Positions 17,932 through 26,696 of a stretch of 64,000 nt of DNA are shown in pieces. Every line of letters begins with the position of its first letter. Position 1 is the stretch's first letter. A program made the position numbers and the translations under genes. Under the pieces are notes generated by a model. The model was not told the origin of the DNA, did no database searches, and saw only the letters and a program-made list of their open reading frames with translations. This DNA comes from Ideonella benzenivorans (GTDB lineage Bacteria; Pseudomonadota; Gammaproteobacteria; Burkholderiales; Burkholderiaceae_C), in contig NZ_JAGWCB010000007.1 of the NCBI RefSeq assembly GCF_020387415.1, forward strand, positions 1 through 64,000. Direction: 5' to 3'.

Positions 17932-18019
17932 GGTGGAGGGGGGAGGGTGAAGCCGAAATTATCGACCTCCGTCACACCCCTGCCGCATGTGGGCTCTGCG
18001 TAATCGGCGCCGTGGTGGC

Positions 18020-18790
18020 TCAGGCGCCGTGGTGGAGCAGGAATTTCAGCGTCATGCCCAGCCCGGTGGCGATCACGACCGCGCGCACCCAGACGGGCGG
18101 CAGCCGGCGGGTCAGCGCGGCGCCCAGGTAGCCTCCGGCGATGGCGGCCAGTGCCATGCCCAGGGCCTGGGGCCAGTGCACCTGGCCCGCCCAGGCAAAG
18201 GTCAGCACCGAGACGGCCGACAGCACCAGCGAGTTCAGGTTCTTCAGGGCGTTGGCCTCGCGCAGGTCCTGCACGCCGGTGGCCTGGTAGAGCGCCAGCA
18301 GCAGGATGCCCAGCCCCCCATTGAAATAGCCGCCATAGACCGACACTGCCGCCAGCCCGAGCGCACGCTGCCAGCGCGGCGCGGTGGCTGGCGCGCGGGC
18401 GGCCGATGGTCGATGCAACTGGCGAATCAGCCAGGGCCCGGCCGCGAACACGGCGGTGGCAAACAGCAGCAGCCAGGGCACGACCGCGACGAACAGCCGG
18501 GCCGGCGTGACCAGCAGCAGCCCGGCGCCAGCCAGACCGCCCAGGGCGCAGATCCCGCTGTCGCGCCACAGCAGCGAGGCGGGCAGGCGGGCCAGTTCGG
18601 CGCGAAACCCCAGCGTGCTGCCGAGGTAGCCCGGGCTGACGGCGACGGTGCTGGTGGCGTTGGCCGCGATCGGCGGCAGACCGACCTGGAACAGGGCCGG
18701 CAGGGTCAGGAAGCTGCCGCCGCCGGCCAGCGCGTTGAGGGCGCCGGCACACAGGGCGGCAGACAGGAGCAGGAACCAAGTGTCAGACAT
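18020..18790 (-). CDS. TSUP/TauE-SafE family transporter
   Basis: A 256-residue membrane protein with about eight helices. The family motif of the first half, GALNALAGGGSFLTLPAL, and of the second half, YGGYFNGGLGILLLALY, are both present. These proteins are thought to export or import sulfur-containing or carboxylate anions such as sulfoacetate or sulfite. It is a single gene, upstream of and divergent to the BON lipoprotein gene. Substrate unknown. Confidence 0.87.
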   Translation of the reverse strand: MSDTWFLLLSAALCAGALNALAGGGSFLTLPALFQVGLPPIAANATSTVAVSPGYLGSTLGFRAELARLPASLLWRDSGICALGGLAGAGLLLVTPARLFVAVVPWLLLFATAVFAAGPWLIRQLHRPSAARAPATAPRWQRALGLAAVSVYGGYFNGGLGILLLALYQATGVQDLREANALKNLNSLVLSAVSVLTFAWAGQVHWPQALGMALAAIAGGYLGAALTRRLPPVWVRAVVIATGLGMTLKFLLHHGA

Positions 18791-18981
18791 CGGGCGGCAT
18801 GTTGGCGGCAGGGGGCGGTGTTGGCCACCGGGGTCTGCCCCGGTTCACGGCCGGCGGTGTTCCTGGGTGGGATGCTGACGCCGGCATGCGGTCTCGTCCT
18901 ACATGGAAACGGCCGTTTGGGAGGGGGCTGGGACCGGCCCCACCGCGCACACTGAAAGCCCAACCATCCCAGGAGACTTCC

Positions 18982-19317
18982 ATGCCCATGCAGACGACGG
19001 GTTCTCTTCGCATCGCCCTGGCCGCAGCGTTGGTCGCCACGGCGGCCCTGAGCGTGCTGCCCGGCTGCGCCGTCACCCGCGGCCAGTCCACCGTCGGCGA
19101 GTACATCGACGACGCTTCGATCACCACGGCGGTCAAGGCCAAGTTTGTCGAATCCAAGTCGGTGGAGGCCGTGGCCATCAAGGTGGAGACCCTCAACGGC
19201 ACGGTGATGCTGTCGGGGTTTGCCAAGAGTCAGAACGAGCGGGCCGAGGCTGAGCGCCTGACCTGGAGCGTCAAGGGCGTGAAGGCCGTGCGCAACGAAC
19301 TGGCCGTGCGCCCATGA
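18982..19317 (+). CDS. BON-domain lipoprotein
   Basis: A 111-residue protein with a lipoprotein signal peptide: a hydrophobic core (about 11-28) and lipobox LPGC, with the acylated Cys near residue 29. A single BON domain follows (VGEYIDDASITTAVKAKF ... LNGTVMLSGFAKS ... VKGVKAVRNELAV). BON domains bind phospholipid surfaces, so the protein probably sits in the outer or inner membrane and supports envelope integrity or stress resistance. AGGAG lies 6 bp before ATG 18982. It resembles OsmY/YraP-type proteins but has only one BON copy. Confidence 0.88.
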   Translation: MPMQTTGSLRIALAAALVATAALSVLPGCAVTRGQSTVGEYIDDASITTAVKAKFVESKSVEAVAIKVETLNGTVMLSGFAKSQNERAEAERLTWSVKGVKAVRNELAVRP

Positions 19318-19468
19318 ACGCCCACCGATGACCCCTCGGGTGGACCCGCACCGCTGTAGGACCGGTCCGACATGTTTCACCGAACTTTGGGGCTGCCACG
19401 ATGACGGTCTCCCGCCGATAATTTCTTTCCCAGGTCGGCCTGGGTCGATCCGGCAGACCGTTGACACC

Positions 19469-19894
19469 ATGAACGCGATCCCTTCCACCTCCGATCTCGA
19501 CCCGGCACAACGGGCCTTGCGCTTCTACCTGGTGGAAGACAGCGAGGTGATCCGCCAGAACCTGACCGCGACGCTGGAGGAGATGCTGGGCATGCAGGTG
19601 GTGGGCTGGGCCGGCACCGAAGCCGATGCGGTGGCTTGGCTGGCGCAGCCCGGGGCAGGTTGCGACCTGATGATCATCGACATCTTCCTGACCCGCGGGA
19701 CGGGTCTGGAGGTGCTGCGTCGGGCCCGGGCGGTCTGGCCGGACGCTCGTCTGGTGGTGCTGAGCAACTACGCCACACCCGAGATGCGCCGTCGCTGCCT
19801 GGCGCTGGGGGCGGACCGCGTCTTCGACAAGTCGGCCGAGCTGGAGGATCTGATCGCTTATTGCGAGGCCCTGTCCCATGCGCCGCGGGCCTGA
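19469..19894 (+). CDS. Single-domain response regulator (receiver only)
   Basis: A 141-residue CheY-like receiver. Acidic residues ED (23-24) and the phosphoacceptor Asp71 in LMIIDIFLTRG are present, as are the conserved Ser/Thr in VVLSNYA and Lys in VFDKSAE. There is no output domain. It lies 27 bp upstream of a histidine kinase on the same strand, so it is probably a phosphorylation partner or phosphate sink of that kinase. ATG 19469 lacks a clear SD; an earlier in-frame start at 19328 would add a non-conserved extension. Confidence 0.83.
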   Translation: MNAIPSTSDLDPAQRALRFYLVEDSEVIRQNLTATLEEMLGMQVVGWAGTEADAVAWLAQPGAGCDLMIIDIFLTRGTGLEVLRRARAVWPDARLVVLSNYATPEMRRRCLALGADRVFDKSAELEDLIAYCEALSHAPRA

Positions 19895-19921
19895 CCGGGC
19901 GGTGCGGCCCAAGGGCGGCGC

Positions 19922-21319
19922 ATGAAGACCAATCTGCAGTCCTGGGGACTGCGCGCGCGTCACAGCATCTTTGTGCTGCCGATGGTGGCGCTGGCGGCGC
20001 TGGCCATGCTGGGGTTCAGCGAGCTGGCCTACCAGCAGGCCCGCACGCGGATGGACGATCTGGTGCTGGTCGGTCGCATCCGGCTGGAGCTGATCACGCT
20101 GCTGCAGCGCCTCACCGATGCCGAGTCGGGCCAGCGGGGCTACCTGATCACCGGCCGGCCCGAGTACCTGGAGCCGTACCGCCATGCGAGCACCGATGTC
20201 CGGGCTTCCCTGGATGCGTTGCAACGCTTCTACCTGGCCGACAGCGACGAGGCCGCGCGCCGACAGCTGGGCGAGTTGCGCGAGGCGGTGGAAGGCAAGC
20301 TCAGCGAGATGAGCCTGGTGCTGTCCAAGTACGACGCCGGCAAGCACGGGGTGGCGGCGGACCTCTTCGACAGCGGCATCGGTCTGGACAAGATGCAGTC
20401 CATCCGCGGCCTGGTCAACCAGCTCTCCAACCGGCAGAACGCCAAGATCGAGCGGGGGCTGAGCGGCGTGTTCGACACCCTGCTGCTGAACCGGATCGGT
20501 GTGGCGCTGCTGACCTTGATGGCCGCGCTGGTGCTGGTGCTGTACCTGCGCCAGCAGCGGGCGCTGGGCGTGGAGCGTCAGCGCCAGGCCCAGCGCCTGC
20601 TGGACGAACGCAACCACCTGGAACGCGAGGTGGCCCGGCGCACCGCGGAGCTGACCGAGCTGGCCCGCCACCTGCAGACCGCCCGCGAGGACGAGCGGGC
20701 CCGTTTGGCCCGTGAACTGCACGACGAGCTGGGGGCGCTGCTGACGGCGGCCAAGCTCGATGTGGCCCGGCTCAAGCCCCGCCTGGTGGGCGTGCCCGAG
20801 GCGCTGGAGCGCCTGCAGCACCTGACGACCACCCTCAACAGCGGCATCGCCCTCAAGCGCCGCATCATCGAGGACCTGCGTCCCTCGACCCTGAGCAACC
20901 TGGGCCTGCTGCCGGCGCTGGAGGTGTTGTGCGACGAGTTCGCCCAGCGGGCCGGCTTGCCCGTCCACAGCTCGCTCACCGGGGTGGCGCTGGCGCCGAG
21001 TGCCGAGCTCACCGTGTTCCGCATGGTGCAGGAGGCCCTCACCAACACCGCCAAGTACGCCCAGGCCAGCGAGGTCTGGGTCACGCTGGACAGCCAGGGC
21101 GAGGAGGCCCGGGTGGAGGTGCGCGACAACGGCTGCGGGTTCGACACGGGCGGGCCGCGCAGCGGCCACCACGGCCTGCTGGGCATGCACTACCGGGTCG
21201 AGGCCGAGCATGGCCGGCTGGAGGTGTTGTCCAGTCCGGGTCAGGGCACGACCCTGCGGGCCTGGCTGCCCCAACAGCCGCTGGTCGCCTCCCCCGAGAG
21301 TCCTTCGCTTCAGGGATGA
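19922..21319 (+). CDS. CHASE3-type sensor histidine kinase (NarL-system class)
   Basis: A 465-residue kinase. It has two transmembrane helices (about 18-38 and 190-212) flanking a periplasmic CHASE3-like helical sensor (LTDAESGQRGYLITG...). A coiled coil (215-260), a HisKA_3 dimerisation domain with RELHDELG (His267) and a HATPase domain follow (N box EALTNTAKYA, G1 DNGCGFDT, G2 GHHGLLGM). This class pairs with LuxR-type response regulators; one lies 1 kb away on the other strand (22377-23009) and a receiver-only protein is just upstream. The signal is unknown. Confidence 0.9.
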   Translation: MKTNLQSWGLRARHSIFVLPMVALAALAMLGFSELAYQQARTRMDDLVLVGRIRLELITLLQRLTDAESGQRGYLITGRPEYLEPYRHASTDVRASLDALQRFYLADSDEAARRQLGELREAVEGKLSEMSLVLSKYDAGKHGVAADLFDSGIGLDKMQSIRGLVNQLSNRQNAKIERGLSGVFDTLLLNRIGVALLTLMAALVLVLYLRQQRALGVERQRQAQRLLDERNHLEREVARRTAELTELARHLQTAREDERARLARELHDELGALLTAAKLDVARLKPRLVGVPEALERLQHLTTTLNSGIALKRRIIEDLRPSTLSNLGLLPALEVLCDEFAQRAGLPVHSSLTGVALAPSAELTVFRMVQEALTNTAKYAQASEVWVTLDSQGEEARVEVRDNGCGFDTGGPRSGHHGLLGMHYRVEAEHGRLEVLSSPGQGTTLRAWLPQQPLVASPESPSLQG

Positions 21320-21481
21320 GTTCTGGGCCTGCCCAGGGGGCTGGCCCGACCCTTGCCTAGGGGATGTCTGATGCCGCAGTGAACCAATGGCATCAAGACG
21401 GGTCTATGGACGACACCCCCAGCACCGGCAACGGGGCGGCGGCGGTGTCAGGGAGTGGACAAAACGACAAGGTGAACGATC

Positions 21482-21655
21482 ATGAACGACGACAAGGATG
21501 CATGGCTGGATGAGGTGAAACAGTGGGTGTTCGGTGCCCAGTTGCCGGCTCACATGCGTCCGACGTCCCCGGCCCACGCGCCCAAGGCCGACCAGGAGGC
21601 CGCCAACGCCCCCCTGGACACGCCACCGGGCAACCAGATCGCGCGCGTGGCCTGA
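21482..21655 (+). CDS. Very small acidic/Pro-rich protein
   Basis: A 57-residue frame beginning MNDDKDAWLDEVKQWVFGAQ and ending NQIARVA. AAGGTG lies at SD distance from ATG 21482. The N-terminal 20 residues would form an amphipathic helix; the rest is Pro/Ala-rich and probably disordered. It lies 160 bp after the histidine kinase and before two other small proteins. No homologue recognised; coding status rests on the RBS and sensible composition only. Confidence 0.4.
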   Translation: MNDDKDAWLDEVKQWVFGAQLPAHMRPTSPAHAPKADQEAANAPLDTPPGNQIARVA

Positions 21656-21784
21656 GGCTCGCGTGTCGGCGCTGTCTGACAGCGCCACGGGTGGCGGGCT
21701 GATGGCCGGCCCCGGGCGTCCTTTCTAGAGTGGTGGCCATCGGCGCATCGGGCGTCGATCCGAACCGCTGAAAGGAGCCCCTCC

Positions 21785-22060
21785 ATGACACCCGCCCGTT
21801 TGCTCTTTGCTGGCGTGGAAGTGGCCGTGCTGGCACTGGCCTTGTGCACACTCGGCTGGCGCGCGCCCGCAGCAGGCACCGCCCCGGTGCATCGGCTGTC
21901 GGCGCCCCTTCCGGAGACGGTCGAGGAACCCGGGCCGCTGGAGTTGCGTGACCTGGTGCTGCATCCGGACATCGAGGAGAGCTTTCCCGTCCACTCGTGC
22001 GAGCAGGACGGGCTGGCCGCCGATGACCCTGCGTGCGATGTGCCGCCGTTGCTGACCTGA
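21785..22060 (+). CDS. Small membrane-anchored or exported protein
   Basis: A 91-residue protein with an excellent SD (AAAGGAG 9 bp before ATG). Residues 5-25 (RLLFAGVEVAVLALALCTLGW) form a signal peptide or anchor. The remainder is acidic and Pro-rich with a Cys pair (SFPVHSCEQDG...DPACDVPP) that could form a disulfide outside the cytoplasm. It is the first of two small anchored proteins between the kinase and the LuxR regulator. No family recognised. Confidence 0.6.
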   Translation: MTPARLLFAGVEVAVLALALCTLGWRAPAAGTAPVHRLSAPLPETVEEPGPLELRDLVLHPDIEESFPVHSCEQDGLAADDPACDVPPLLT

Positions 22061-22132
22061 GAATGCGGCTGTCCCACCCGGCATGCACCGGGGGCGATGG
22101 TCTTCACCAGATCTCACCCGAAAGGAGATGCC

Positions 22133-22354
22133 ATGACTCAGCAAAACCGCCGTGTCTGGTCGCGTCGCCTGCTGGGCGTGCTGCTGGTGTACCTGGGCGT
22201 CTGTGCGCTGGCCGTCTGGTTGGCCAGCGTGCAGCCCCGCAACGCTGGCGCGATCGAAGAGCATGCGGTGCAGCTGTCCCTCGCGGCCGAGGCGGCCTGG
22301 GACGACTGGCTGCCAGTGCCCGGCCCGGAGCAAGCTGCCGACCGGCTGCAGTGA
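22133..22354 (+). CDS. Small single-pass membrane protein
   Basis: A 73-residue protein preceded by GAAAGGAG and ATG 22133. A basic N-terminus (QQNRRVWSRR) precedes one transmembrane helix (about 12-31, LLGVLLVYLGVCALAVWLAS), giving an N-in orientation, and an acidic tail of about 40 residues lies outside. It sits 72 bp after the 91-residue protein, likely the same transcript, and converges on the LuxR regulator gene. Function unknown; possibly part of the same envelope-signalling unit. Confidence 0.58.
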   Translation: MTQQNRRVWSRRLLGVLLVYLGVCALAVWLASVQPRNAGAIEEHAVQLSLAAEAAWDDWLPVPGPEQAADRLQ

Positions 22355-22376
22355 ACCCCCGCCGCAGGGGGCGGGC

Positions 22377-23009
22377 TCACTGGATCAGGCCGTTCTTCAG
22401 GGCGTAGTAGGTCAGGTCGCTGTTGGACGAGAGCTTGAGCTTCTCCATCACCCGGGTGCGGTAGGTGCTGACCGTCTTGACGCTCAGCGCCATGCTGTCG
22501 GCCATCGCGCTGATGGTCTCGCCCTTGGCCAGACGCAGAAAGACCTGGAACTCGCGTTCAGAGAGCTGCTCGTGGGGCGGCCGGTCGCCGGTGCCGTTCA
22601 GGTTGTCGGCCAGCAGTTCCGCCACCGTCGGGGTGATGTAGCGCCGCCCCAGGTGCACCGTGCGGATTGCCTTGACGATCTCTTCCGGGTCGCATTCCTT
22701 GTTCAGGTAACCGGCCGCGCCCTGGCGCAGCAGGGTCGTGGCGTAGTGCGCCTCGGGAAAACCGCTGAGGATCAGCACCGGCAGGCTCGGCGCACGGGCC
22801 TTGATGGCGGCCAGCGCATCCACACCGCTCTGGTCGGGCATGGACAGGTCCATCAGCATCACGTCCAGATCACCCTGGCGCACCAGGTCCAGGGCCTCGC
22901 GCCCGTTGGCGGCCTCGCCGGTCACCCGCAGGTCCACCTCCTCGGACAGGAACTGACGCAGGCCAGTGCGGACAATGGCGTGGTCGTCGACGATGGCAAC
23001 GCGGATCAT
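22377..23009 (-). CDS. LuxR/NarL-type response regulator
   Basis: A 210-residue regulator. The receiver domain has DD (8-9), phosphoacceptor Asp54 (VMLMDLSMPDQSG) and Lys near residue 104 (YLNKECD). The C-terminal LuxR helix-turn-helix reads LSEREFQVFLRLAKGETISAMA...VKTVSTYRTRVMEKL (about 145-200). ATG 23009 is preceded by AAGGAGAG. A GacA/UvrY-like domain layout. The HisKA_3 kinase at 19922-21319 is of the class that phosphorylates such regulators and is the likely partner. Confidence 0.92.
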   Translation of the reverse strand: MIRVAIVDDHAIVRTGLRQFLSEEVDLRVTGEAANGREALDLVRQGDLDVMLMDLSMPDQSGVDALAAIKARAPSLPVLILSGFPEAHYATTLLRQGAAGYLNKECDPEEIVKAIRTVHLGRRYITPTVAELLADNLNGTGDRPPHEQLSEREFQVFLRLAKGETISAMADSMALSVKTVSTYRTRVMEKLKLSSNSDLTYYALKNGLIQ

Positions 23010-23140
23010 GGTGCTCTCCTTGCCTGTCATTGTCCGGGCACCGGACGGCAGGCGTCTGTCGGTCCAATCCTACGAGTTCGTGCATCAGGGGCCACGGTAA
23101 GCTGGGCATCTTTTCATTCCAACCTGCAGAGGAGCACACC

Positions 23141-23332
23141 ATGGGCATGTTCGGCGGCCACGGTCTGATCGGCTTGATCATCGGGATCGTCCTCTTGGTC
23201 GTCCCCGCCTGGAAGATCGTCGAGAAGGCCGGCTACCCGGGGCCGCTGGCCCTGCTGGTGTTGGTCCCGGTGGTCAACGTGGTGGCGCTGTGGCTGTTTG
23301 CCTTCAGCGCCTGGCCGCGCGGTGGAAGGTGA
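23141..23332 (+). CDS. Small two-helix membrane protein
   Basis: A 63-residue protein with SD AGAGGAG before ATG 23141. It has a Gly-rich start (MGMFGGHGLIGLIIGIVLLV) and two hydrophobic helices (about 7-24 and 33-56) joined by a short polar turn (WKIVEKAGYPG), with a basic end. The layout resembles small DUF805/superinfection-immunity-like membrane proteins but is too short to assign. Monocistronic, between the regulator (divergent) and a chemoreceptor. Confidence 0.62.
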   Translation: MGMFGGHGLIGLIIGIVLLVVPAWKIVEKAGYPGPLALLVLVPVVNVVALWLFAFSAWPRGGR

Positions 23333-23531
23333 CCTGACGACGGTGGCGTCTGCCGGTGCCGCGCGGGAGATGGGTGGGGAATTTCCCTCACTTTTCACTC
23401 CTTTGCCTGGCTGGCAACTCCCTGACACTGGCGCGGTTCCGGAGTGATCCGCTCGTCAACCTGAGGGTATCGATGGGCTTCTTCGGTTGTTGTCCGCTTT
23501 TTCAGGGACCCCATTCGACGGGGAAGTCACG

Positions 23532-25307
23532 ATGTTCAATCAGCTCAAGATTGGCCAGCGCCTGGGCTTGGCCTTTGGCACCTTGCTGGCGCTGCTGGCC
23601 CTGGTGGCCGGTGTCAGCGTCCTCCAGATGAGCCGCCTCGCGGCCAATTCGCAGTTCTATGCCGACAACCTGGTGCCCTCCTACCAGGGGCAGCATGAGA
23701 TCGCCCTGTTGTTGGGGGATCTGCGGCGCATTTCCTTCGCCCATGTCCTGGCCGACAACGACCAGGACATGACGGATTACGAGACCCGGATCACCCAGGC
23801 CCAGGCCCAGCTTGAGAAGGCCTTTGATCACTATGGCAAGGCGCTGGTCGCCGATGACGAGGACAAGCGTCTGCTGAGCGCCGCGCACGAGGCCATCCTG
23901 GCCTACGGGCGGTCCTGGGCGTCCGTTCGCGAGGTGTCCCGGCAAACGATCAGCGACCCGTCGAAGACGGTGGAGGCCCGCACCCGGCTGAAGGCCACTC
24001 TGCCGAGCTACACCGCGGCCCAGGCGGCCATCACGGCCTGGTGGACCTACAACGTCAAGCTGGCCGATCAACAGGCCGAAGTGGCCGCCGCCACCAAGGA
24101 AAGTGCCCGCCTGATCGTCGGGGCCCTGACCGTGCTGGCCCTGGGGCTGGGGGTGGCTGCCGCCTGGGTGATCACCCGCTCGATCACCCGCCCGATCCAG
24201 CGCGCGGTGGAACTGGCAGACACCGTGGCCCACGGGGACCTGAGCACCACCATCCGCGCCGAGGGGCGCGATGAGATGGCGCAGCTGCTGCAGGCTCTGG
24301 CCCGCATGCAGGCGGAACTGGCCCAGGTGGTGAGCACGGTGCGCCAGAATGCCGAGAGCATTGCCACGGCCAGCACGCAGATTGCCCAGGGCAACCTGGA
24401 CCTGTCCAGCCGGACCGAGGAGCAGGCCAGTGCGCTGGAGGAAACGGCCGCCACCATGGAGCAACTGGGTTCCACCGTGCGCCACAACGCGGACAACGCC
24501 CGGCAGGCCAACCAGCTGGCCCAGGGGGCCTCAACCGTCGCCGCCCAAGGGGGCGAGGTGGTGAACCAGGTGGTCGCCACCATGCAGGGGATCAGCGACA
24601 GCAGCCGCAAGATCGGCGACATCATCGGCGTCATCGATGGCATTGCCTTCCAGACCAACATCCTGGCCCTGAACGCGGCTGTTGAAGCCGCCCGGGCCGG
24701 CGAGCAGGGCCGCGGTTTCGCGGTCGTCGCCGGCGAGGTCCGGTCCCTGGCGCAGCGCAGCGCGGAGGCCGCCCGCGAGATCAAGACCCTGATCACCCGC
24801 AACGTCGAGCAGGTCGAACAGGGCTCCAGCCTGGTCGGCCAGGCGGGGCAGACCATGGACGAGATCGTCGGCTCCATCCGGCGGGTCAGCGACATCGTCG
24901 GCGAGATCAGCTCCGCCACGACTGAGCAGAGCAGCGGCATCCAGCAGGTGGGTGACGCCGTCAGTCAGATGGACCAGGTGACGCAGCAGAACGCCGCGCT
25001 GGTCGAGGAGAGTGCGGCAGCTGCCGACAGCCTGAAAAACCAGGCCCGTGACCTGGTGGAGGCGGTGGCGGTGTTCCGCCTGGCGCCGGGCATGGGGCAG
25101 GCCGCGGCCGCGGCCTCGGCGGCAACGGCCAAGGCGGTGCCGCCGGCGCCCCGGGTGACCCCTGCCAAGCCGAGCGCCGTGGCGCCCAAGGCGACGGTGC
25201 AGAGTGCTTCGGTCAAGGGGACAACCACCCAGCCGGTGGCCGCGCCGGCACCGAAGGAACGTGAGTTGGCCCCGGCTGGCGGCAGCGACGACTGGGAAAC
25301 CTTCTGA
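23532..25307 (+). CDS. Methyl-accepting chemotaxis protein with C-terminal pentapeptide
   Basis: A 591-residue chemoreceptor. A transmembrane helix (about 10-32), a helical periplasmic ligand domain (35-190), a second transmembrane helix (about 192-212) and a HAMP domain are followed by a signalling domain with [20 protein letters not shown] and [19 protein letters not shown]. After an Ala/Pro-rich linker it ends SDDWETF, matching the xWxxF pentapeptide that recruits CheR/CheB. GGGAAG upstream of ATG 23532 serves as SD. Compared with the receptor at 10746-12287 it should be a full-length, methylation-competent major receptor. Confidence 0.92.
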   Translation: MFNQLKIGQRLGLAFGTLLALLALVAGVSVLQMSRLAANSQFYADNLVPSYQGQHEIALLLGDLRRISFAHVLADNDQDMTDYETRITQAQAQLEKAFDHYGKALVADDEDKRLLSAAHEAILAYGRSWASVREVSRQTISDPSKTVEARTRLKATLPSYTAAQAAITAWWTYNVKLADQQAEVAAATKESARLIVGALTVLALGLGVAAAWVITRSITRPIQRAVELADTVAHGDLSTTIRAEGRDEMAQLLQALARMQAELAQVVSTVRQNAESIATASTQIAQGNLDLSSRTEEQASALEETAATMEQLGSTVRHNADNARQANQLAQGASTVAAQGGEVVNQVVATMQGISDSSRKIGDIIGVIDGIAFQTNILALNAAVEAARAGEQGRGFAVVAGEVRSLAQRSAEAAREIKTLITRNVEQVEQGSSLVGQAGQTMDEIVGSIRRVSDIVGEISSATTEQSSGIQQVGDAVSQMDQVTQQNAALVEESAAAADSLKNQARDLVEAVAVFRLAPGMGQAAAAASAATAKAVPPAPRVTPAKPSAVAPKATVQSASVKGTTTQPVAAPAPKERELAPAGGSDDWETF

Positions 25308-25337
25308 TCGGGCCGGCCGGCGCCTGCCGTCGGCCGC

Positions 25338-26567
25338 TCAACCCGCTGCTTCGCTGTGCTCGACACCAAAGGTGTGGCGCAGGTAGCGCAGGAAACGGGC
25401 GTCTTCGCACACTGTCTTGCCTTCGGCATCGGAGAGCTTGGCGGTGGGCATGCCATTGCACTCCAGCAGCTTCATCACGATGTTGAGCGCACCGTTGGGG
25501 CTGTCGTTGGTCAGGGTGGTGCCGATGCCAAAGCCCACCAGATGGTCGTCCCGCCAGCACAGGGCCTCGTAGATGTCCAGGGCCGTGGTGTCCAGCCGCA
25601 GGCCGTCCGAGAACACCTTGCGTTTGCTGCGCGGGTCGATGCCCAGCTGGCGGTAATGCGCATCCACCTGCTCGGCCCAGACCAGCGGGTCGCCGCTGTC
25701 GTGGCGCAGGCCGTCGAACAGCTTGGCGAAGAACAGATCGAAATCCTGCAGGAAGGCGGGTGTGGTCACCACGTCGGTCAGCGCGATGCCCAGGTCGCCG
25801 CGGTACTCGCGCACCCAGCCATCCAGGGCCGCGACGAGGGACTGGCGCAGCTGCACGCCCGGCATGGCCTGGAAGGTCTGCAGCCATTCATGGGCCATCG
25901 TGCCGATGGGGGTGAGGTCCAGCAGGCGTGCCAGGTGCAGATTGGAGGTGCCGCCGAAATGCTCGGGCATGCGCTCACGCAGGGTCTCCAGCACCTCCAG
26001 CTGCCATTCGGCGCTGAAGCGACGGCGCAGGCCGAAATCGAACAGGGCGAACGGATGCCGCGGCGGCTGGGGGGAACTCTGCATCACGGCCAGCCGGGCC
26101 AGCGCGTGGTCGATCATCGCGTGCAGCCGCCGGCGCATCTGTGGCACCGTGTCCGGCATCTGCAGCCGCTGCTGGTAGAGCGCCTGCACGATGGGCAGCA
26201 CATAGAGCTCGAAGGGCATCACATGCAGCTGCGGGCCCTCGGCCTCGATCACCAGCCGCTCGCCGTCGGTACGGACCTGGATGAACTCGCGGTTGAGCTG
26301 GAACAGGCGCAGGAACTCGATGTAGTCCGGCTTCATGAAGCGCAGCGAACGCACGTAGGCCAGTTCCTCTTTCTGGAAGCGCAGCGTGCACAGCGCGTCG
26401 AGCTGCGCGTTGACGTCATCGGCGAGTTCGGCCAGCGGGAAGACCGGCTGGCTGCGGCAGGCGAACACATAGCGGGCCGTGTTGGCCGGCATCTGGTGCA
26501 GCATGGCCTGCTGCATCGTGAGCTTGTAGAGGTCGGTCTCCAGCAGCGACTGGACAAGGGAATGCAT
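25338..26567 (-). CDS. pncB: Nicotinate phosphoribosyltransferase
   Basis: A 409-residue NAPRTase of the shorter PncB type. It begins with the family N-terminus SLLETDLYKLTMQQAMLHQ, followed by FDFGLRRRFS and GTSNLHLARLLDLTPIGTMAHEW, where the phosphorylatable His is expected, and DSGDPLVWAEQ...SDGLRLD. It joins nicotinate and PRPP, with ATP hydrolysis, to make nicotinate mononucleotide in NAD salvage. I chose MHSLV at 26567 because the conserved N-terminus follows at once; ATG 26591 adds a Pro-rich leader. Single gene. Confidence 0.95.
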   Translation of the reverse strand: MHSLVQSLLETDLYKLTMQQAMLHQMPANTARYVFACRSQPVFPLAELADDVNAQLDALCTLRFQKEELAYVRSLRFMKPDYIEFLRLFQLNREFIQVRTDGERLVIEAEGPQLHVMPFELYVLPIVQALYQQRLQMPDTVPQMRRRLHAMIDHALARLAVMQSSPQPPRHPFALFDFGLRRRFSAEWQLEVLETLRERMPEHFGGTSNLHLARLLDLTPIGTMAHEWLQTFQAMPGVQLRQSLVAALDGWVREYRGDLGIALTDVVTTPAFLQDFDLFFAKLFDGLRHDSGDPLVWAEQVDAHYRQLGIDPRSKRKVFSDGLRLDTTALDIYEALCWRDDHLVGFGIGTTLTNDSPNGALNIVMKLLECNGMPTAKLSDAEGKTVCEDARFLRYLRHTFGVEHSEAAG

Positions 26568-26696
26568 GGGGTCTCCAGGGGGCTGCGGCATCCTATCCCA
26601 GGGGCTGTCCCCACAGCGGCGGATGGGCTCTGCCGCGGCAGGTGGCTAGCATCGTGAGTCCCTGGAACTCCGGGGCCATCCCCAGGAGGAGACGCC

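Noticed and set aside
15313-18003. Nearly 900-codon open frame on plus across the MFS and DctA genes
   Set aside because: Antisense to two clear transporters; no recognisable domain and low-complexity Gln/Gly/His/Arg composition.
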